Shown here: positions 44,661 to 54,761 of the stretch, in pieces | How the letters are laid out: each line of letters starts with the position of its first letter | Position numbering within the stretch: the first letter of the stretch is position 1 | Source: Methylobacterium sp. C25 | GTDB taxonomy: Bacteria > Pseudomonadota > Alphaproteobacteria > Rhizobiales > Beijerinckiaceae | Assembly (NCBI RefSeq): GCF_021352225.1 | Contig: NZ_JAAUVI010000002.1 | Span: 620,001 to 684,000, forward strand | Reading direction: 5' to 3' | Length of the DNA stretch: 64,000 nt | Position numbers and translations under genes: made by a program | Notes under the pieces: model-generated | Database searches by the model: none | Seen by the model: the letters and a program-made list of their open reading frames with translations, nothing else | Told to the model about the DNA's origin: nothing

Positions 44661-45191
44661 GTGGCCGTGCCGAGCATTCGACGCCTGAGGCGGCGACCGG
44701 ACTTCCTCGCAGCCGCGTCCGGCCGGCGCTTCCACACAGAGCGGATGACCGCGCAGGGGCGGCTCCGCGAGCCGGATGAGATGCGCGACGGTGGCCCTGC
44801 CGAGGGCATGCATCTCGGCTTCACCATCACCAAGCGAGTCGGCCAGGCCGTGGAGCGCAATCGCATCCGACGCCGCCTGCGTGGCGCCGTTGCCGCGGTC
44901 GCCGGCGATGCGCCCGATTGCGCGGCCGACGTCGTGCTCGTCGCGCGCCGTTCCGCCCTCGATGCGCCTTTCGACACTCTGGTGGACGACCTACGCCGAG
45001 CCCTCAGGGTGGTGACGAAGCCGCGCGGCGCGAAGGACACGCCCGGCCGCAGGAGTGACAACCCCGGCGTCGCGGCCCCTGGCGCTCAATCACGATCGGG
45101 GGCACATGTCGCCCGCCGGACGAATCCCGGCAGAGCACAGCCCCACACGACTTCCAAAACACAGACGGCGCACGGATCGACCGATGGGTAA
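44661..45191 (+). CDS. rnpA: Ribonuclease P protein component RnpA, long C-terminal tail
   Basis: RNase P protein of 176 residues; the cofactor for the RNA subunit in 5' tRNA maturation. Core matches are [20 protein letters not shown] and [18 protein letters not shown], the conserved RNR-type basic motif. Most RnpA proteins are about 115-135 residues; the last 45 residues here (after TKPRGAKDT) are low-complexity and may be dispensable. GTG 44661. It overlaps the start of yidC by eight bases (ATGGGTAA). Confidence 0.93.
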   Translation: MAVPSIRRLRRRPDFLAAASGRRFHTERMTAQGRLREPDEMRDGGPAEGMHLGFTITKRVGQAVERNRIRRRLRGAVAAVAGDAPDCAADVVLVARRSALDAPFDTLVDDLRRALRVVTKPRGAKDTPGRRSDNPGVAAPGAQSRSGAHVARRTNPGRAQPHTTSKTQTAHGSTDG

Positions 45192-47031
45192 CGACAAGAC
45201 GAACATGTTCGTCGCGATCGCCTTGTCTCTGGCGGTGCTGCTCGGCTGGAACTACTTCGTCGCCGCGCCGATGAGCGAGCGGCAGAAGCAGGCCGCCGCG
45301 CATAACCAGGCGCCAGGACAGGCTCCGAACGGAGCGCCTGTCGCTTCGCCGAGCCCGAAGGAAGGCGGCCCCGCCGCGCCCGCGCCGGGCACCGTCCCCA
45401 GCGCCGGACAGGCTCCGGTCTCGCGCGACGAGGCGATTGCCCGTTCGGCGCGCCTGCGCATCGACACCCCTGCCCTGTTCGGCTCGGTCGCTCTCAAGGG
45501 CGGCCGCATCGACGACGTGCTGCTGAAAAACTACCACGAGACCGTCAGCGACGAGAGCCCGCGCATCGTGCTGCTCTCGCCAAGCGGCAGCGCCAATCCG
45601 TATTACGCCGAGTTCGGCTGGGTCGGCTCCGATGCCGGTCCGCTTCCGAACGCCGACACGCTCTGGAAGGCCGATGCCGAGGTGCTCTCGCCCGGCAAGC
45701 CGGTCACCCTTACCTCGGACAACGGCGCAGGCCTGACCTTCAAGCGCATCCTCGCCGTCGACGACAAGTTCATGTTCACGGTGCGCGACGAGGTCGACAA
45801 CACCGGCTCCAAGGCCGTGACCCTCTACCCGTACAGCCTGGTCTCGCGCTGGGGTAAGCCGCAGACCCAGGGCTACTACGTTCTGCACGAGGGTCTGATC
45901 GGTGCCCTCGGCGCCGACGGCCTGCAGGAATACACGTACGACAAGATCGGCAAGGAGCCGGTCTTCGGCGGCAACCCGAACACCCATGGCAAGGCGTGGG
46001 ACAACGTGACGGGCGGCTTCGTCGGCATCACCGACAAGTACTGGGCAGCCGCTGTCATCCCTGATCAGGATAAGCCCTTCAACGGCGCCTATACCGAGCG
46101 CACCGAGGGTGCCACCAAAGTCTATCAGACCAGTGTGCGCGGCGACGCCGTCACGGTGGCGCCGGGCGCCTCGTCCTCAGCGACGCAGCGCCTGTTCGCA
46201 GGCGCCAAGGAGGTCAACCAGATCAACGGCTACCAGAAGGACCTCAACATCAAGCAGTTCGATCTGATGATCGATTGGGGCTGGTTCTGGTTCCTGACCA
46301 AGCCGATGTTCAAGGCGCTGGACTTCTTCTTCCACTGGCTCGGCAATTTCGGCGTCGCGATCCTGCTCGTTACGCTGATCCTGAAGATCTTCTTCTTGCC
46401 GATCGCGAACCGTTCCTACGTCTCCATGGCCAAGATGAAGGCCGTGCAGCCGGAGATGGCCTCCATCCGGGAGCGGTACAAAGACGACAAGATGAAGCAA
46501 CAGCAGGCCATGATGGAGTTGTACAAGAAGGAGAAGATCAATCCCGTCGCCGGCTGCTGGCCGGTGCTGATCCAGATCCCGGTCTTCTTCTCGCTCTACA
46601 AGGTCCTGTTCATCACCATCGAGATGCGGCACGCGCCGTTCTTCGGCTGGATCCACGATCTCGCAGCGCCGGATCCGACAAGCGTCCTGAACCTGTTTGG
46701 CCTGCTGCCCTACGCAGCGCCCGACTTCGTCCATCTCGGCGTTTGGCCGCTGATCATGGGCGTGACGATGTTCGTCCAGATGAAGATGAACCCCGCGCCG
46801 CCGGACCCGGTCCAGGCGCAGGTCTTCACCTTCATGCCGATCATCTTCACCTTCATGCTCGGCTCCTTCCCGGCCGGCCTGGTGATCTACTGGGCATGGA
46901 ACAACACCCTCTCGGTGCTGCAGCAATACGTCATCATGCGCCGCAACGGCGTGAAGGTGGAGTTGTGGGACAACCTGAGGGGAACCTTCAGCAAGAAACC
47001 GCCCGAGAAGGGCGCCGCAGCCAAGAGCTGA
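45184..47031 (+). CDS. yidC: Membrane protein insertase YidC
   Basis: Insertase of 615 residues with the gram-negative plan: first membrane anchor ([20 protein letters not shown], about 7-27), a Pro/Ala-rich linker, a large periplasmic domain (about 90-385), then the conserved insertase core with five membrane segments, starting near [20 protein letters not shown] and including [23 protein letters not shown] 45184 overlaps rnpA. It works with Sec or alone to insert membrane proteins. Confidence 0.96.
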   Translation: MGNDKTNMFVAIALSLAVLLGWNYFVAAPMSERQKQAAAHNQAPGQAPNGAPVASPSPKEGGPAAPAPGTVPSAGQAPVSRDEAIARSARLRIDTPALFGSVALKGGRIDDVLLKNYHETVSDESPRIVLLSPSGSANPYYAEFGWVGSDAGPLPNADTLWKADAEVLSPGKPVTLTSDNGAGLTFKRILAVDDKFMFTVRDEVDNTGSKAVTLYPYSLVSRWGKPQTQGYYVLHEGLIGALGADGLQEYTYDKIGKEPVFGGNPNTHGKAWDNVTGGFVGITDKYWAAAVIPDQDKPFNGAYTERTEGATKVYQTSVRGDAVTVAPGASSSATQRLFAGAKEVNQINGYQKDLNIKQFDLMIDWGWFWFLTKPMFKALDFFFHWLGNFGVAILLVTLILKIFFLPIANRSYVSMAKMKAVQPEMASIRERYKDDKMKQQQAMMELYKKEKINPVAGCWPVLIQIPVFFSLYKVLFITIEMRHAPFFGWIHDLAAPDPTSVLNLFGLLPYAAPDFVHLGVWPLIMGVTMFVQMKMNPAPPDPVQAQVFTFMPIIFTFMLGSFPAGLVIYWAWNNTLSVLQQYVIMRRNGVKVELWDNLRGTFSKKPPEKGAAAKS

Positions 47032-47046
47032 CGGATCAGGGCCGAC

Positions 47047-47700
47047 GTGAACGATACCGAGACAGAAAAGGCCGGCCTCGAGGAGGCCGGCCGCCTGCTT
47101 TTCGCCGGAAGCGCCGATTTCTTCGCCGCAGCGCCTTCGCTCGGTGTTCTGCCGCCGATGGACGGCGTCGAGATCGCCTTCGCCGGGCGGTCAAATGTCG
47201 GCAAGTCGAGCCTGATCAACGCCCTGACCGGGCGCAACACCCTGGCGCGCACGTCGCACACGCCGGGTCGCACCCAGCAGCTCAACTTCTTCAAGATCGC
47301 CGAACGACTGACGCTCGTCGACATGCCGGGCTACGGCTACGCGGCGGTCGAGAAGGCTAAGGTCGAGGCATGGACCAAGCTGATCCATGCCTACCTGAAG
47401 GGCCGGGCCAACCTCGCCCGCGTCTTCATGCTGATCGATTCTCGCCACGGCCTGAAGAGCATCGACACCGACGTGCTCGACGGCCTCGACAAGGCGGCCG
47501 TGTCCTATCAGATCGTCCTGACCAAGGGTGACGCGCTCAAGAAGAACGAAATCGAAGCGCGCATCGCTGGAATCCAGGCGGCCATAGCCAAGCGGCCGGC
47601 CGCCTATCCGGAGGTTATCCTGACCTCTAGCCGAGACGATCGCGGCGTAGCGGATCTGCGTGCCGCCGTGGCGCGCCTGCTAGCCGAGCGCGGGGCCTGA
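47047..47700 (+). CDS. engB: Ribosome biogenesis GTP-binding protein YihA/EngB
   Basis: GTPase of 217 residues needed for 50S assembly. Motifs: G1 GRSNVGKSS, switch/G2 ARTSHTPGRTQQLNFF, G3 DMPGYGYA, G4 TKGD. GTG 47047, 15 bases after yidC stop. It usually precedes argB in related genomes; here argB is 11.7 kb away. Confidence 0.95.
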   Translation: MNDTETEKAGLEEAGRLLFAGSADFFAAAPSLGVLPPMDGVEIAFAGRSNVGKSSLINALTGRNTLARTSHTPGRTQQLNFFKIAERLTLVDMPGYGYAAVEKAKVEAWTKLIHAYLKGRANLARVFMLIDSRHGLKSIDTDVLDGLDKAAVSYQIVLTKGDALKKNEIEARIAGIQAAIAKRPAAYPEVILTSSRDDRGVADLRAAVARLLAERGA

Positions 47701-47708
47701 GCCGTCGG

Positions 47709-47722
47709 CACAATCAATTGTG
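47709..47722. repeat. Short inverted repeat after engB
   Basis: CACAATCAATTGTG: two exact 6-base arms around two bases. It lies in the 146-bp gap before the chemoreceptor gene and could be an operator. No T run. Confidence 0.3.
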
Positions 47723-47846
47723 TTGCCTGCCAAAATCACTGGCGCACAGCAGCGATCTCATCATTTGTTTACCGGTTCCAAGTAAAAATTAACAAAAGAT
47801 AGCCGGCACTAGAGATGTCGCCGCCGGCCGGTGGAATCGGAATACG

Positions 47847-49943
47847 ATGCGGGCTTTCTCTCTCTCGCTCAGGACCTGCCTTTTTGCCGTCGTGGGGCTG
47901 TTGGGGCTCAGTCTGACCGCGACGGCAGTCAACAATTTACTCGGCGCCTGGAGCGTGATGGCTCGGTCCGAACTCGCGCAGCACGAAGCCCTGGCCGATA
48001 AGGCGGTGCTGTCTGCCCTGCAAGCCACGCGCTTCGAGAAGAGCTACACGCGCAGTGCGCTGCAAGTGAGCCCCGTCACGGATGCCATGCGCGCGAAGAT
48101 CGTCGCAACCCGCGCCGAGCTCGACGCGGCCATGGCCGATCTCGGCAAGCAGACCGCGTCCTTCACAGACCCGGGGACGAAGCCGACCGTCGAGCAGGTC
48201 TCGACCGACTACCAACAGCTCGCGGCTCTGCGCGTTGGCGTCGACGAGGCCTTCGGAAAGGCGCTGGATGCCCGCGATGTCTCGCTGCTGGGCAGTTGGT
48301 CGGCGAAGGGCGACCGGCTGCTCGTCGCCCTCGATGACCTCTCGGGAGCGCTGAGCGATCGCATCAAGCAAAGCGCGAGCGGCAGCGCGGTCTTCGTCAA
48401 CATCAAGAATGCCGCTTGGCGCACCCGCGCCAGCATCGGTGAGGTCTACTCCATCCTGACGCAGGCCGTCGTGCGCATGCAGCCGCTGACCCAGGTGGAA
48501 ACCGACGCGATGGCCGTGGGTTATGGCAAAGCCGAGGCGCATTGGTCGAATGTATTGGGCGAAATTCGCCGCGGCGGCATTCCCGACACGATCACCCAGG
48601 CGCAGATGGGGGTACAGACGGCGATCTTCTCGCCTGAGGGGATCGCTTGGCGGGAGGCGGTGCGCCAAGGCCTTGCCTCGGGCCATCTCGGCATGTCAGC
48701 GGGCGACTATCAGAACGAGAGCGGCCAACGGCAGCGCAGCGTCCTCAACGTCGCCACGAGCGCCATGGACAAGGTCATCGCCATGACCGAGGCGATGGCC
48801 GAGCGTGCGAAGATCGACATGTTACGGGCCGTCTTCGTGATTGCGCTGGCAGTGCTGCTCTCGCTCGGCGGCCTCGCGCTCGCGCAGTATCGCGTCGCCA
48901 AACCGCTCACAGCGATGACCGACGTGATGTCACGGCTGAGCCGCGGCGACATCGACGCGCACGTTCCCGGCGTGGGACGCCGGGACGAGATTGGCGCGAT
49001 GGCGGCCTCGGTCCAGATCTTCAAGGACAACCTCATCCGCAGCCAAGTGCTCGAGGAGGAAGCGTCGCTCGCCCGTGCCGGTGCGGAGACCCAGCGCAAG
49101 CACGCCATGCGGCGGATGGCGGATACCTTCGAGGGGAGTGTGAGCGGGATCATCGGTGCCGTCACCTCCGCCGCCGCCCAGCTCCAGTCGACCGCACGGA
49201 GCATGGCCTCCACAGCGACCGCGACGGCGAGCCAGTCCGTCAACGTGGCCAGCGCTGCGGAAGAGGCCTCGGTCAACGTCAATACCGTCGCCGCCGCCGC
49301 AGAGCAGCTCGGATCCTCGGTCCAGGAAATCGGGCGGCAGGTCGAAAGCTCCGCGAATCTGGCGCAGATGGCGGTGAGCGAGGCGGCGCAGACCGGCGCC
49401 CTCGTCCAGAACCTCAGCAGCGCTGCTGCCAAGATCGGTGACGTGGTGGCGATGATCACCACGATCGCCGGCCAGACCAACCTGCTCGCCCTCAACGCGA
49501 CGATCGAGGCGGCTCGTGCGGGCGAGGCGGGGCGGGGCTTCGCCGTCGTAGCGGCCGAAGTGAAGGCCCTGGCCAACCAGACCGCCAAGGCCACCGAGGA
49601 GATCTCTGGGCAGATCGGCCAGATCCAGGCAGCGGCCGGCCACGCCGTCGGCGCGATCGACGGGATCGCCGCACGCATCCAGGAGATCAGCGGTGTCGCA
49701 ACCTCGATCTCCGCAGCCGTCGAGGAACAGGGCGCGGCGACCCAGGAGATCGTGCGCAACGTCTCGCAGGCCGCCGTCGGCACGAGCGAGGTGACCGGCA
49801 ACATCGCCGGCGTCGCCCATGCGGTTGAGGCAACTGGCGCCTCGGCCGGCCAAGTGCTGAGCGCAGCCAACGAGCTTTCGCGCCAGTCCGAGGCATTGTC
49901 GGACGAGGTGCGGCATTTCCTCTCCGGCGTGCGGGCGGCATAG
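47847..49943 (+). CDS. Methyl-accepting chemotaxis protein
   Basis: Transmembrane chemoreceptor of 698 residues. First membrane helix about 8-30, periplasmic helical sensor domain to about 325, second membrane helix ([18 protein letters not shown]), HAMP (about 347-400) and a long signalling coiled coil. The kinase-contact hairpin is at [20 protein letters not shown] followed by [20 protein letters not shown]. The periplasmic domain is helical and unlike the usual dCache type, so the ligand is unknown. The ATG lies at 47847. No che genes are beside it. Confidence 0.93.
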   Translation: MRAFSLSLRTCLFAVVGLLGLSLTATAVNNLLGAWSVMARSELAQHEALADKAVLSALQATRFEKSYTRSALQVSPVTDAMRAKIVATRAELDAAMADLGKQTASFTDPGTKPTVEQVSTDYQQLAALRVGVDEAFGKALDARDVSLLGSWSAKGDRLLVALDDLSGALSDRIKQSASGSAVFVNIKNAAWRTRASIGEVYSILTQAVVRMQPLTQVETDAMAVGYGKAEAHWSNVLGEIRRGGIPDTITQAQMGVQTAIFSPEGIAWREAVRQGLASGHLGMSAGDYQNESGQRQRSVLNVATSAMDKVIAMTEAMAERAKIDMLRAVFVIALAVLLSLGGLALAQYRVAKPLTAMTDVMSRLSRGDIDAHVPGVGRRDEIGAMAASVQIFKDNLIRSQVLEEEASLARAGAETQRKHAMRRMADTFEGSVSGIIGAVTSAAAQLQSTARSMASTATATASQSVNVASAAEEASVNVNTVAAAAEQLGSSVQEIGRQVESSANLAQMAVSEAAQTGALVQNLSSAAAKIGDVVAMITTIAGQTNLLALNATIEAARAGEAGRGFAVVAAEVKALANQTAKATEEISGQIGQIQAAAGHAVGAIDGIAARIQEISGVATSISAAVEEQGAATQEIVRNVSQAAVGTSEVTGNIAGVAHAVEATGASAGQVLSAANELSRQSEALSDEVRHFLSGVRAA

Positions 49944-49980
49944 CTTCGATCGTGCCGGCAGGGCATGAGCCGATGCGGAG

Positions 49981-50358
49981 ATGCCCATGACCGTTATCGA
50001 TCGTATCCTGCTGGCCCTGGCGGCCCTGTCCGGCCTTCTCGGCGTGCTCGCGAGCGCCGTGGCCGCGCACAGGGACGGCGGCGAGACCTTGAAGACCGCG
50101 GCGCAATTCCTTCTGTTCCACGCGCCGCTCGTCGTCGGCCTCGTCGCGCTGGCCGGCTCGGGCGCGACTCATGGCCGGCTCACGCGGCTTGCGGGCGCCG
50201 CCATCCTCGCAGGCCTTGCCCTGTTCTCCGGCGATCTCGCGATGCGCGCCCTCTCCGGCGTACCGCTGTTCCCGATGGCCGCTCCGGTCGGTGGGTTCGT
50301 CCTGATGGCGGGATGGCTTCTCGTCGTTGCGACAGCGGTGGTTCCGCGACGAAAGTAA
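49981..50358 (+). CDS. DUF423-family small membrane protein
   Basis: Membrane protein of 125 residues (123 if the ATG at 49987 is used) with four hydrophobic helices and DUF423 features: LLALAALSGLLGVLASAVAA and KTAAQFLLFHAPLVVGLVAL. Function unknown; DUF423 proteins are short inner-membrane proteins, found in many bacteria. It lies 37 bases after the chemoreceptor stop in the same direction. Confidence 0.85.
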   Translation: MPMTVIDRILLALAALSGLLGVLASAVAAHRDGGETLKTAAQFLLFHAPLVVGLVALAGSGATHGRLTRLAGAAILAGLALFSGDLAMRALSGVPLFPMAAPVGGFVLMAGWLLVVATAVVPRRK

Positions 50359-50444
50359 CGGGCGAGCCCATCGTTCTTCCGAACTCTGGTTTTTCTGCTC
50401 GCAACTCTCGCTACTCCGCACAAGCGGGAGCGGAGTTCATGATG

Positions 50445-50466
50445 TTGCATGTCGTCTCACATGCAA
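50445..50466. repeat. Inverted repeat in convergent gap
   Basis: TTGCATG and CATGCAA are exact complements around eight bases, in the 234-bp gap between convergent genes. It could be a weak bidirectional terminator or unused; no T run on either side. Confidence 0.3.
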
Positions 50467-50592
50467 TGGACCTAGCGCGTGTGCTGAAGCCGGCCGGTCT
50501 TAGGTTGACGCTTGGACTAAACTAAAGGTGCGCAAGCAGGGGGCCGCGTCGGTCGCCAAGCGCGTGAGCGGGTCGCCCAGTCCGCTCAGCCG

Positions 50593-51216
50593 TTATTTCA
50601 CGAGTACAGGTAGTGGCGGCGCGACGCCTGGAGGCAAGGCCGTGCGGGCCATGTTCAAGGTCATCGCGAGCAGCGTGTAGTAGCCGTTGATGCCGGCGAG
50701 ATCGATGGCGCCCTGCTCCCCAAATTTCTGCACGACGCGAGTGTAGGTCGTATCGCTGACGGCCTTGTTGCGATGAAGTTCGGTCGAGAAGGCGTAAATC
50801 AGCGTCTCCTCTTCGCCCATCGCATCGGGCCGGCGGCCCTCCTTCACGGCCTCGACGATCGCCGGATCGAGCCCGGCCTTGAGCGCAATCGGCTCGTGGA
50901 TCTGCCATTCGAGCTGCTGGCTCCACTCACGCGCTGTCAGCAGGATCGTGAACTCGCTGAGCTTGAGCGGGATCACGCTGTTGTAGCGCAGATAGAGCCC
51001 CATATTGCTCGCGTTGAGCATGAGTTCCGGGCTGCGCAACAGCGGCACGAAGGGGCCGAAGACCGGCACCTTTCGCGCCGCGAGGAACTGCTCGGAGGCC
51101 TTCTTTTGCGCCTCGGTCTGCTTATCGGCAGGGATCTCGGGGAGGCGATCCTGCGCCGAGGCGGTCGCCGTCATGAGCAGTCCCATAGCGAGTGTGAGAA
51201 TGAAACGCATGGACAT
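50593..51216 (-). CDS. Secreted carboxymuconolactone-decarboxylase-like protein
   Basis: Protein of 207 residues with a signal peptide (MSMRFILTLAMGLLMTATASAQ) and a CMD/AhpD-type helical core: ILLTAREWSQQLEWQIHEPI, VSDTTYTRVVQKFGEQGAID, GYYTLLAMTLNMARTALP. The CxxC thiols of AhpD are absent at the expected place (EWQIHEPIALK), so it is not a peroxidase of that type. It lies 14 bases after an AtoE-like carrier and probably shares its transcript. A periplasmic member of this family is unusual. ATG 51216; ATG 51210 is an alternative. Confidence 0.75.
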   Translation of the reverse strand: MSMRFILTLAMGLLMTATASAQDRLPEIPADKQTEAQKKASEQFLAARKVPVFGPFVPLLRSPELMLNASNMGLYLRYNSVIPLKLSEFTILLTAREWSQQLEWQIHEPIALKAGLDPAIVEAVKEGRRPDAMGEEETLIYAFSTELHRNKAVSDTTYTRVVQKFGEQGAIDLAGINGYYTLLAMTLNMARTALPPGVAPPLPVLVK

Positions 51217-51230
51217 GTCCCTGCCATCCC

Positions 51231-52679
51231 TCAGCTCGGCAGCACCGGCGGGTGGTAATCCAGTGTGAAGGCGAAGGCCCACAGCAGGAACAGGACCACC
51301 GGCAGGTGGAAGATCAGCTGCAGGAAGCTGAAGCCGACGATGTCGCGCGCCTTCAGTCCGAGGATGCCAAGTAGCGGCAGCATGAAGAACGGGTTGATCA
51401 GGTTCGGCAGCGCTTCGGCCGCATTGTAGACCTGCACCGCCCAGCCGAGATGCACCTTCAGCTCGTTGGCCGCCTGCATCACGTAGGGCGCCTCGAGCAG
51501 CCATTTGCCACCGCCCGACGGCACGAAGAAGCCGAGCACGGCCGAATACACGCCCATTGCCAACGGGAAGCTGCCTTGCGTGTTCAGGGCCACGAAGGCG
51601 TGCGCGATGACGTCAGCGAGGCTATGGCCTCCTGCATTCTTGGCGCCGGTCAGGATCGCGGCAATCGCGGCATAGAACGGGAACTGGATCAGGATGCCGG
51701 CGGTGGCCGGCACGGCCTTCCCGAGCGAGACCAGGAAGCGCTTCGGGCGCCAGTGCAGCACGAAGCCGAGGAGCAGGAACAGGAAGTTGTAAGTATTGAG
51801 GTTGGAGATCGCGACGATCCAGCTCTGGCGCGCGAATTCCTGGATCAGCCAACCTGCGGCGAGCAGACCGATGGCGATGGTGAGGACCGGCGCATGCTCC
51901 AGCCACTCCCCCGGCTGCCGCGGCCCGGTGATCTGTTCTTCCTCGCGTTTCGGATCGATGCCGAGGTCCTGGGCGGTGACGGCACTGTCACGGCCCGGCG
52001 CGGAAGCCAGTGCGATCACCGTCGACATGATCACCAACATGGCGGCGATCACCATCGACTGCCAAAGGAAGATCGTCTCGCTGAACGGAATCACGCCGGT
52101 GATCGGCAGCAGGCTCGGCGGCAGACTTTTCGGATTGGCCTGAAGCTGCGCCGCGGAGGAGGACAGGCCCATCGCCCAGGTCGCCCCGAGCCCGAGATAG
52201 GCGGCGGCGCCCGCCGCGCGATAATCCATGCGCAGGTCTTCGCGCCGTGCCAGCGCGCGGGCGAGCAAGCCGCCGAAGATCAGGCTCAGGCCCCAGCTCA
52301 GGAGCGAGGACAGCATCGTCGCGATGGCAACAAGGCCGATTGCGCCGCGGCCCGTCTTCGGCACGAGGGCGAGGCGGTCGATCAGGGCCTGGACGGGGGG
52401 CGAGGTCGCGACGACATAGCCGCCGATGGTCACGAAGACCATCTGCATCGTGAAGGGGATCAGACTCCAGAAGCCGTCGCCGAAGCTCTTCGTCACACTC
52501 TCGACAGGGGCACCGTTGAGGAGCGCCGCGCCTGCCACGATGACCACGGCGATGGCGACGAACACGAAGGCGTCGGGGAACCACTTCTCGGCCCATTCGG
52601 TGAACCGCAGGGCGAGGCGCGCCAGAGCGCCCTCCCCTGCCGCCGCCGATCCGGATCCCCGCTGATTGTGCTCGGCCAT
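51231..52679 (-). CDS. Short-chain fatty acid transporter AtoE-like
   Basis: Inner-membrane protein of 482 residues in the AtoE short-chain-fatty-acid transporter family, with ten to twelve hydrophobic helices. Family blocks: RFTEWAEKWFPDAFVFVAIA, SFGDGFWSLIPFTMQMVFVT, and VPSGGGKWLLEAPYVMQAAN near the C-terminus. ATG 52679. It precedes the secreted CMD-like gene and follows a PPP-like phosphatase by 64 bases. Likely carries acetoacetate or another short acid; no ato genes are near, so substrate is uncertain. Confidence 0.88.
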   Translation of the reverse strand: MAEHNQRGSGSAAAGEGALARLALRFTEWAEKWFPDAFVFVAIAVVIVAGAALLNGAPVESVTKSFGDGFWSLIPFTMQMVFVTIGGYVVATSPPVQALIDRLALVPKTGRGAIGLVAIATMLSSLLSWGLSLIFGGLLARALARREDLRMDYRAAGAAAYLGLGATWAMGLSSSAAQLQANPKSLPPSLLPITGVIPFSETIFLWQSMVIAAMLVIMSTVIALASAPGRDSAVTAQDLGIDPKREEEQITGPRQPGEWLEHAPVLTIAIGLLAAGWLIQEFARQSWIVAISNLNTYNFLFLLLGFVLHWRPKRFLVSLGKAVPATAGILIQFPFYAAIAAILTGAKNAGGHSLADVIAHAFVALNTQGSFPLAMGVYSAVLGFFVPSGGGKWLLEAPYVMQAANELKVHLGWAVQVYNAAEALPNLINPFFMLPLLGILGLKARDIVGFSFLQLIFHLPVVLFLLWAFAFTLDYHPPVLPS

Positions 52680-52743
52680 TCACGCGTTCCCCTTTACGGG
52701 CATAGGTGCCGAAACCGCGTCCCGGCTCAAGCGGCGAGGCATG

Positions 52744-53418
52744 TCATGGGGCGCGGACCTGCAGGAAGTCCACCGCCTTCGACTCGTCGGGGCCGAAGAC
52801 GCCCGCGGTCAGCGCACCGCCATAGACCGCGCCCGTGTCGAGGTTGGTGCGGAAGCGTCGTACGTCGGGCCGGCCCTTCGAGAGCGGCGTGTGCCCGTGC
52901 ACGACGTGGCGGCCGTAATCGCGCTCTTCGGACAGGAACGGCTCGCGAATCCAGAGGCGCGCGCCATCATCCGGATCGGGCACGCCCGCCTCTGGCCTGA
53001 AACCGGCATGGACGTACCAGCGCCGGGCATCCTGGTGCAGGGTCGGCAGCGCCTCGATCCAGTCGAGCACGTCTCCAGGCAGGCCCTCCGGTCCGTCTGC
53101 GCCGAACGAGCGCAGTGTTTCGTGGCCGCCATTCTGCAGCCAGACCTCGCGAGCGCCGCGCTCGTGCAGGGTCTTCAGGAGCATCGCCTCGTGGTTGCCC
53201 ATGAGACAGGTGACGCCACCCTCGTCGCGCCATTGCAGCCTGCGCAGGGTCTCGATGACCCGAGCGCTGTCGGCCCCGCGATCGATATAGTCGCCCAGGA
53301 AGACGAGCCGGCGCGAACGCCCGGCTGCGTGGGCTTCGATCTTCTCCAACAGAGCGTCGAGCAGGTCGGCGCAGCCGTGGATGTCGCCGATGGCGTAGGT
53401 CAGCGTATCGGCGTTCAT
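52744..53418 (-). CDS. PPP-like metallophosphatase
   Basis: Phosphoesterase of 224 residues with the PPP signatures GDIHGCADLLDALL, VFLGDYIDRGADSA, LMGNHEAMLL and VVHGHTPLSKG, all metal/phosphate ligands. It resembles bacterial serine/threonine phosphatases and diadenosine tetraphosphatases. The start ATG 53418 gives the usual short N-terminus. It lies downstream of a GT61 gene on the same strand, and upstream of atoE. Substrate is not predictable. Confidence 0.88.
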   Translation of the reverse strand: MNADTLTYAIGDIHGCADLLDALLEKIEAHAAGRSRRLVFLGDYIDRGADSARVIETLRRLQWRDEGGVTCLMGNHEAMLLKTLHERGAREVWLQNGGHETLRSFGADGPEGLPGDVLDWIEALPTLHQDARRWYVHAGFRPEAGVPDPDDGARLWIREPFLSEERDYGRHVVHGHTPLSKGRPDVRRFRTNLDTGAVYGGALTAGVFGPDESKAVDFLQVRAP

Positions 53419-53467
53419 GGAGCGGTTGTCGGAGCAATCGCCCGAAGGGGCAAGACGTCCAGCGCCA

Positions 53468-54643
53468 CTACGGATCACGGCGCTGCGGAAAGGCGACACG
53501 GCTCAACCGACGGCCGATCCATCGGCGGCCGCTCTCGATGCGGCCGGCAAGCGAGCGCGCCCGGCGCTCCACGGTCTCGTCCTCCTCAGCGTCGCGCGCA
53601 TCGACGCCGGCGAAGTCGTTCGCGCGTTCCATCAGCTCGGCTGCGGCGGCTGCGGGATTCTCGATCGTCCAGCGCAACAGATAATCGCCGCCCTTCGTGT
53701 ACCGAGTCGTGCGAGGGGCATAGTAGAAGGCCGTGTTGTCATTGAGTCGATCGATCACCGGGAAGTTGGCGTTGATCTTCTCCCAGTAGTTCAGGGCGAT
53801 GATCCGCCGTCTCGGCGCCGAATAGAGCGATGTGTGCAAGGCCGAGCCGGCAATGCCCATGATCGTCCGCCGGCGGGCCAAAAGTGCGACCTGCTCGGGA
53901 AAGCTCAGATCCTCGGGGAAGACGATCTCGACTCCGCGGCGTTCGAGCTCATCGACCAGGGCCTGCTCGTCGCTGGGCTTGTGCATGGAGCCCGCCGATA
54001 GCTTGAGCTTCGACAGGAAGATTGGCCGGTCCTCGGTATCGACCTCGTCGTCCCGCCAGAACGGTCGCCCGATGTGCCGACAGAGGGTCGCGTATTCTTC
54101 GTGAGCCCGGCCGTGGCTGAAGCTGGGTCCGGGAACCACGAGGTTCGGGATCCTGTGAGGCTCGTCGAAGCAGACGAGATCGTCGATGTCGAGGCCGAAC
54201 CGCGCGAGCATCAACGCGATGAAGCTGTGCTCGCGCCACTGATCGAGCCCGGACGGCCCGTGATAGAGGAGCCTCGGCCGCTCGCCCTGCCACGCCACGA
54301 GAGGCCACAGCCGCGCAACCACATCGGTCACGAAGTGTCCGAAATGAGCGGTCATAGGCCCGAGATACAGATGGAGCCGCTCGTCCGCCGCAGGAAGTTC
54401 ATCGCCGAGGGCGGCCGTGTCGAGTCCCACGCCGACGGCTGCTGCATTGGCCCCGCCGATCTCCCCGCCGGCATCGTAGATGCCCCAAGGACCCGGGCCG
54501 CAGAGCGGAACGTAGACGGCATCCGCGACGTGCCCGATGCCGGGCTGCGGGCCGATCAGCTCGACCGTTCCATTCGTTTCTCGGCAGCGCCGGATGGCCG
54601 GTTCGGTCCAGCGGCCCCTCGATGCTGGGCGAAGCGGCGTCAT
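53468..54643 (-). CDS. Glycosyltransferase family 61 (DUF563) protein
   Basis: GT61-like protein of 391 residues. The typical blocks are HFGHFVTDVVARLWPLVAWQ, the central PRLLYHGPSGL region and IFLSKLKLSAGSMHKPSDEQ with the C-terminal MGIAGSALHTSLYSAPRRRI. Such enzymes are involved in extracellular sugars or glycans; the sugar is unknown. No signal peptide is apparent. ATG 54643. No other glycan genes are adjacent, which makes its role unclear. Confidence 0.82.
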   Translation of the reverse strand: MTPLRPASRGRWTEPAIRRCRETNGTVELIGPQPGIGHVADAVYVPLCGPGPWGIYDAGGEIGGANAAAVGVGLDTAALGDELPAADERLHLYLGPMTAHFGHFVTDVVARLWPLVAWQGERPRLLYHGPSGLDQWREHSFIALMLARFGLDIDDLVCFDEPHRIPNLVVPGPSFSHGRAHEEYATLCRHIGRPFWRDDEVDTEDRPIFLSKLKLSAGSMHKPSDEQALVDELERRGVEIVFPEDLSFPEQVALLARRRTIMGIAGSALHTSLYSAPRRRIIALNYWEKINANFPVIDRLNDNTAFYYAPRTTRYTKGGDYLLRWTIENPAAAAAELMERANDFAGVDARDAEEDETVERRARSLAGRIESGRRWIGRRLSRVAFPQRRDP

Positions 54644-54692
54644 CGTCGTCCCTGTTGCGCCGGGCTATAGGCCCGATGCCGTCTCGATGCAC

Positions 54693-54748
54693 AAGGGACG
54701 GCATCCGAAGCGACGAGGCGGCCGACGCTGCCGGTCGCCCCGTCCCTT
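54693..54748. repeat. Inverted repeat between GT61 and clpB
   Basis: AAGGGACGG (54693-54701) and CCGTCCCTT (54740-54748) are exact complements around 38 bases that can fold further. It sits just after the clpB stop on the minus strand and may act as a terminator, though no T run follows. Confidence 0.4.
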
Positions 54749-54761
54749 CCTCAATGCGGCG

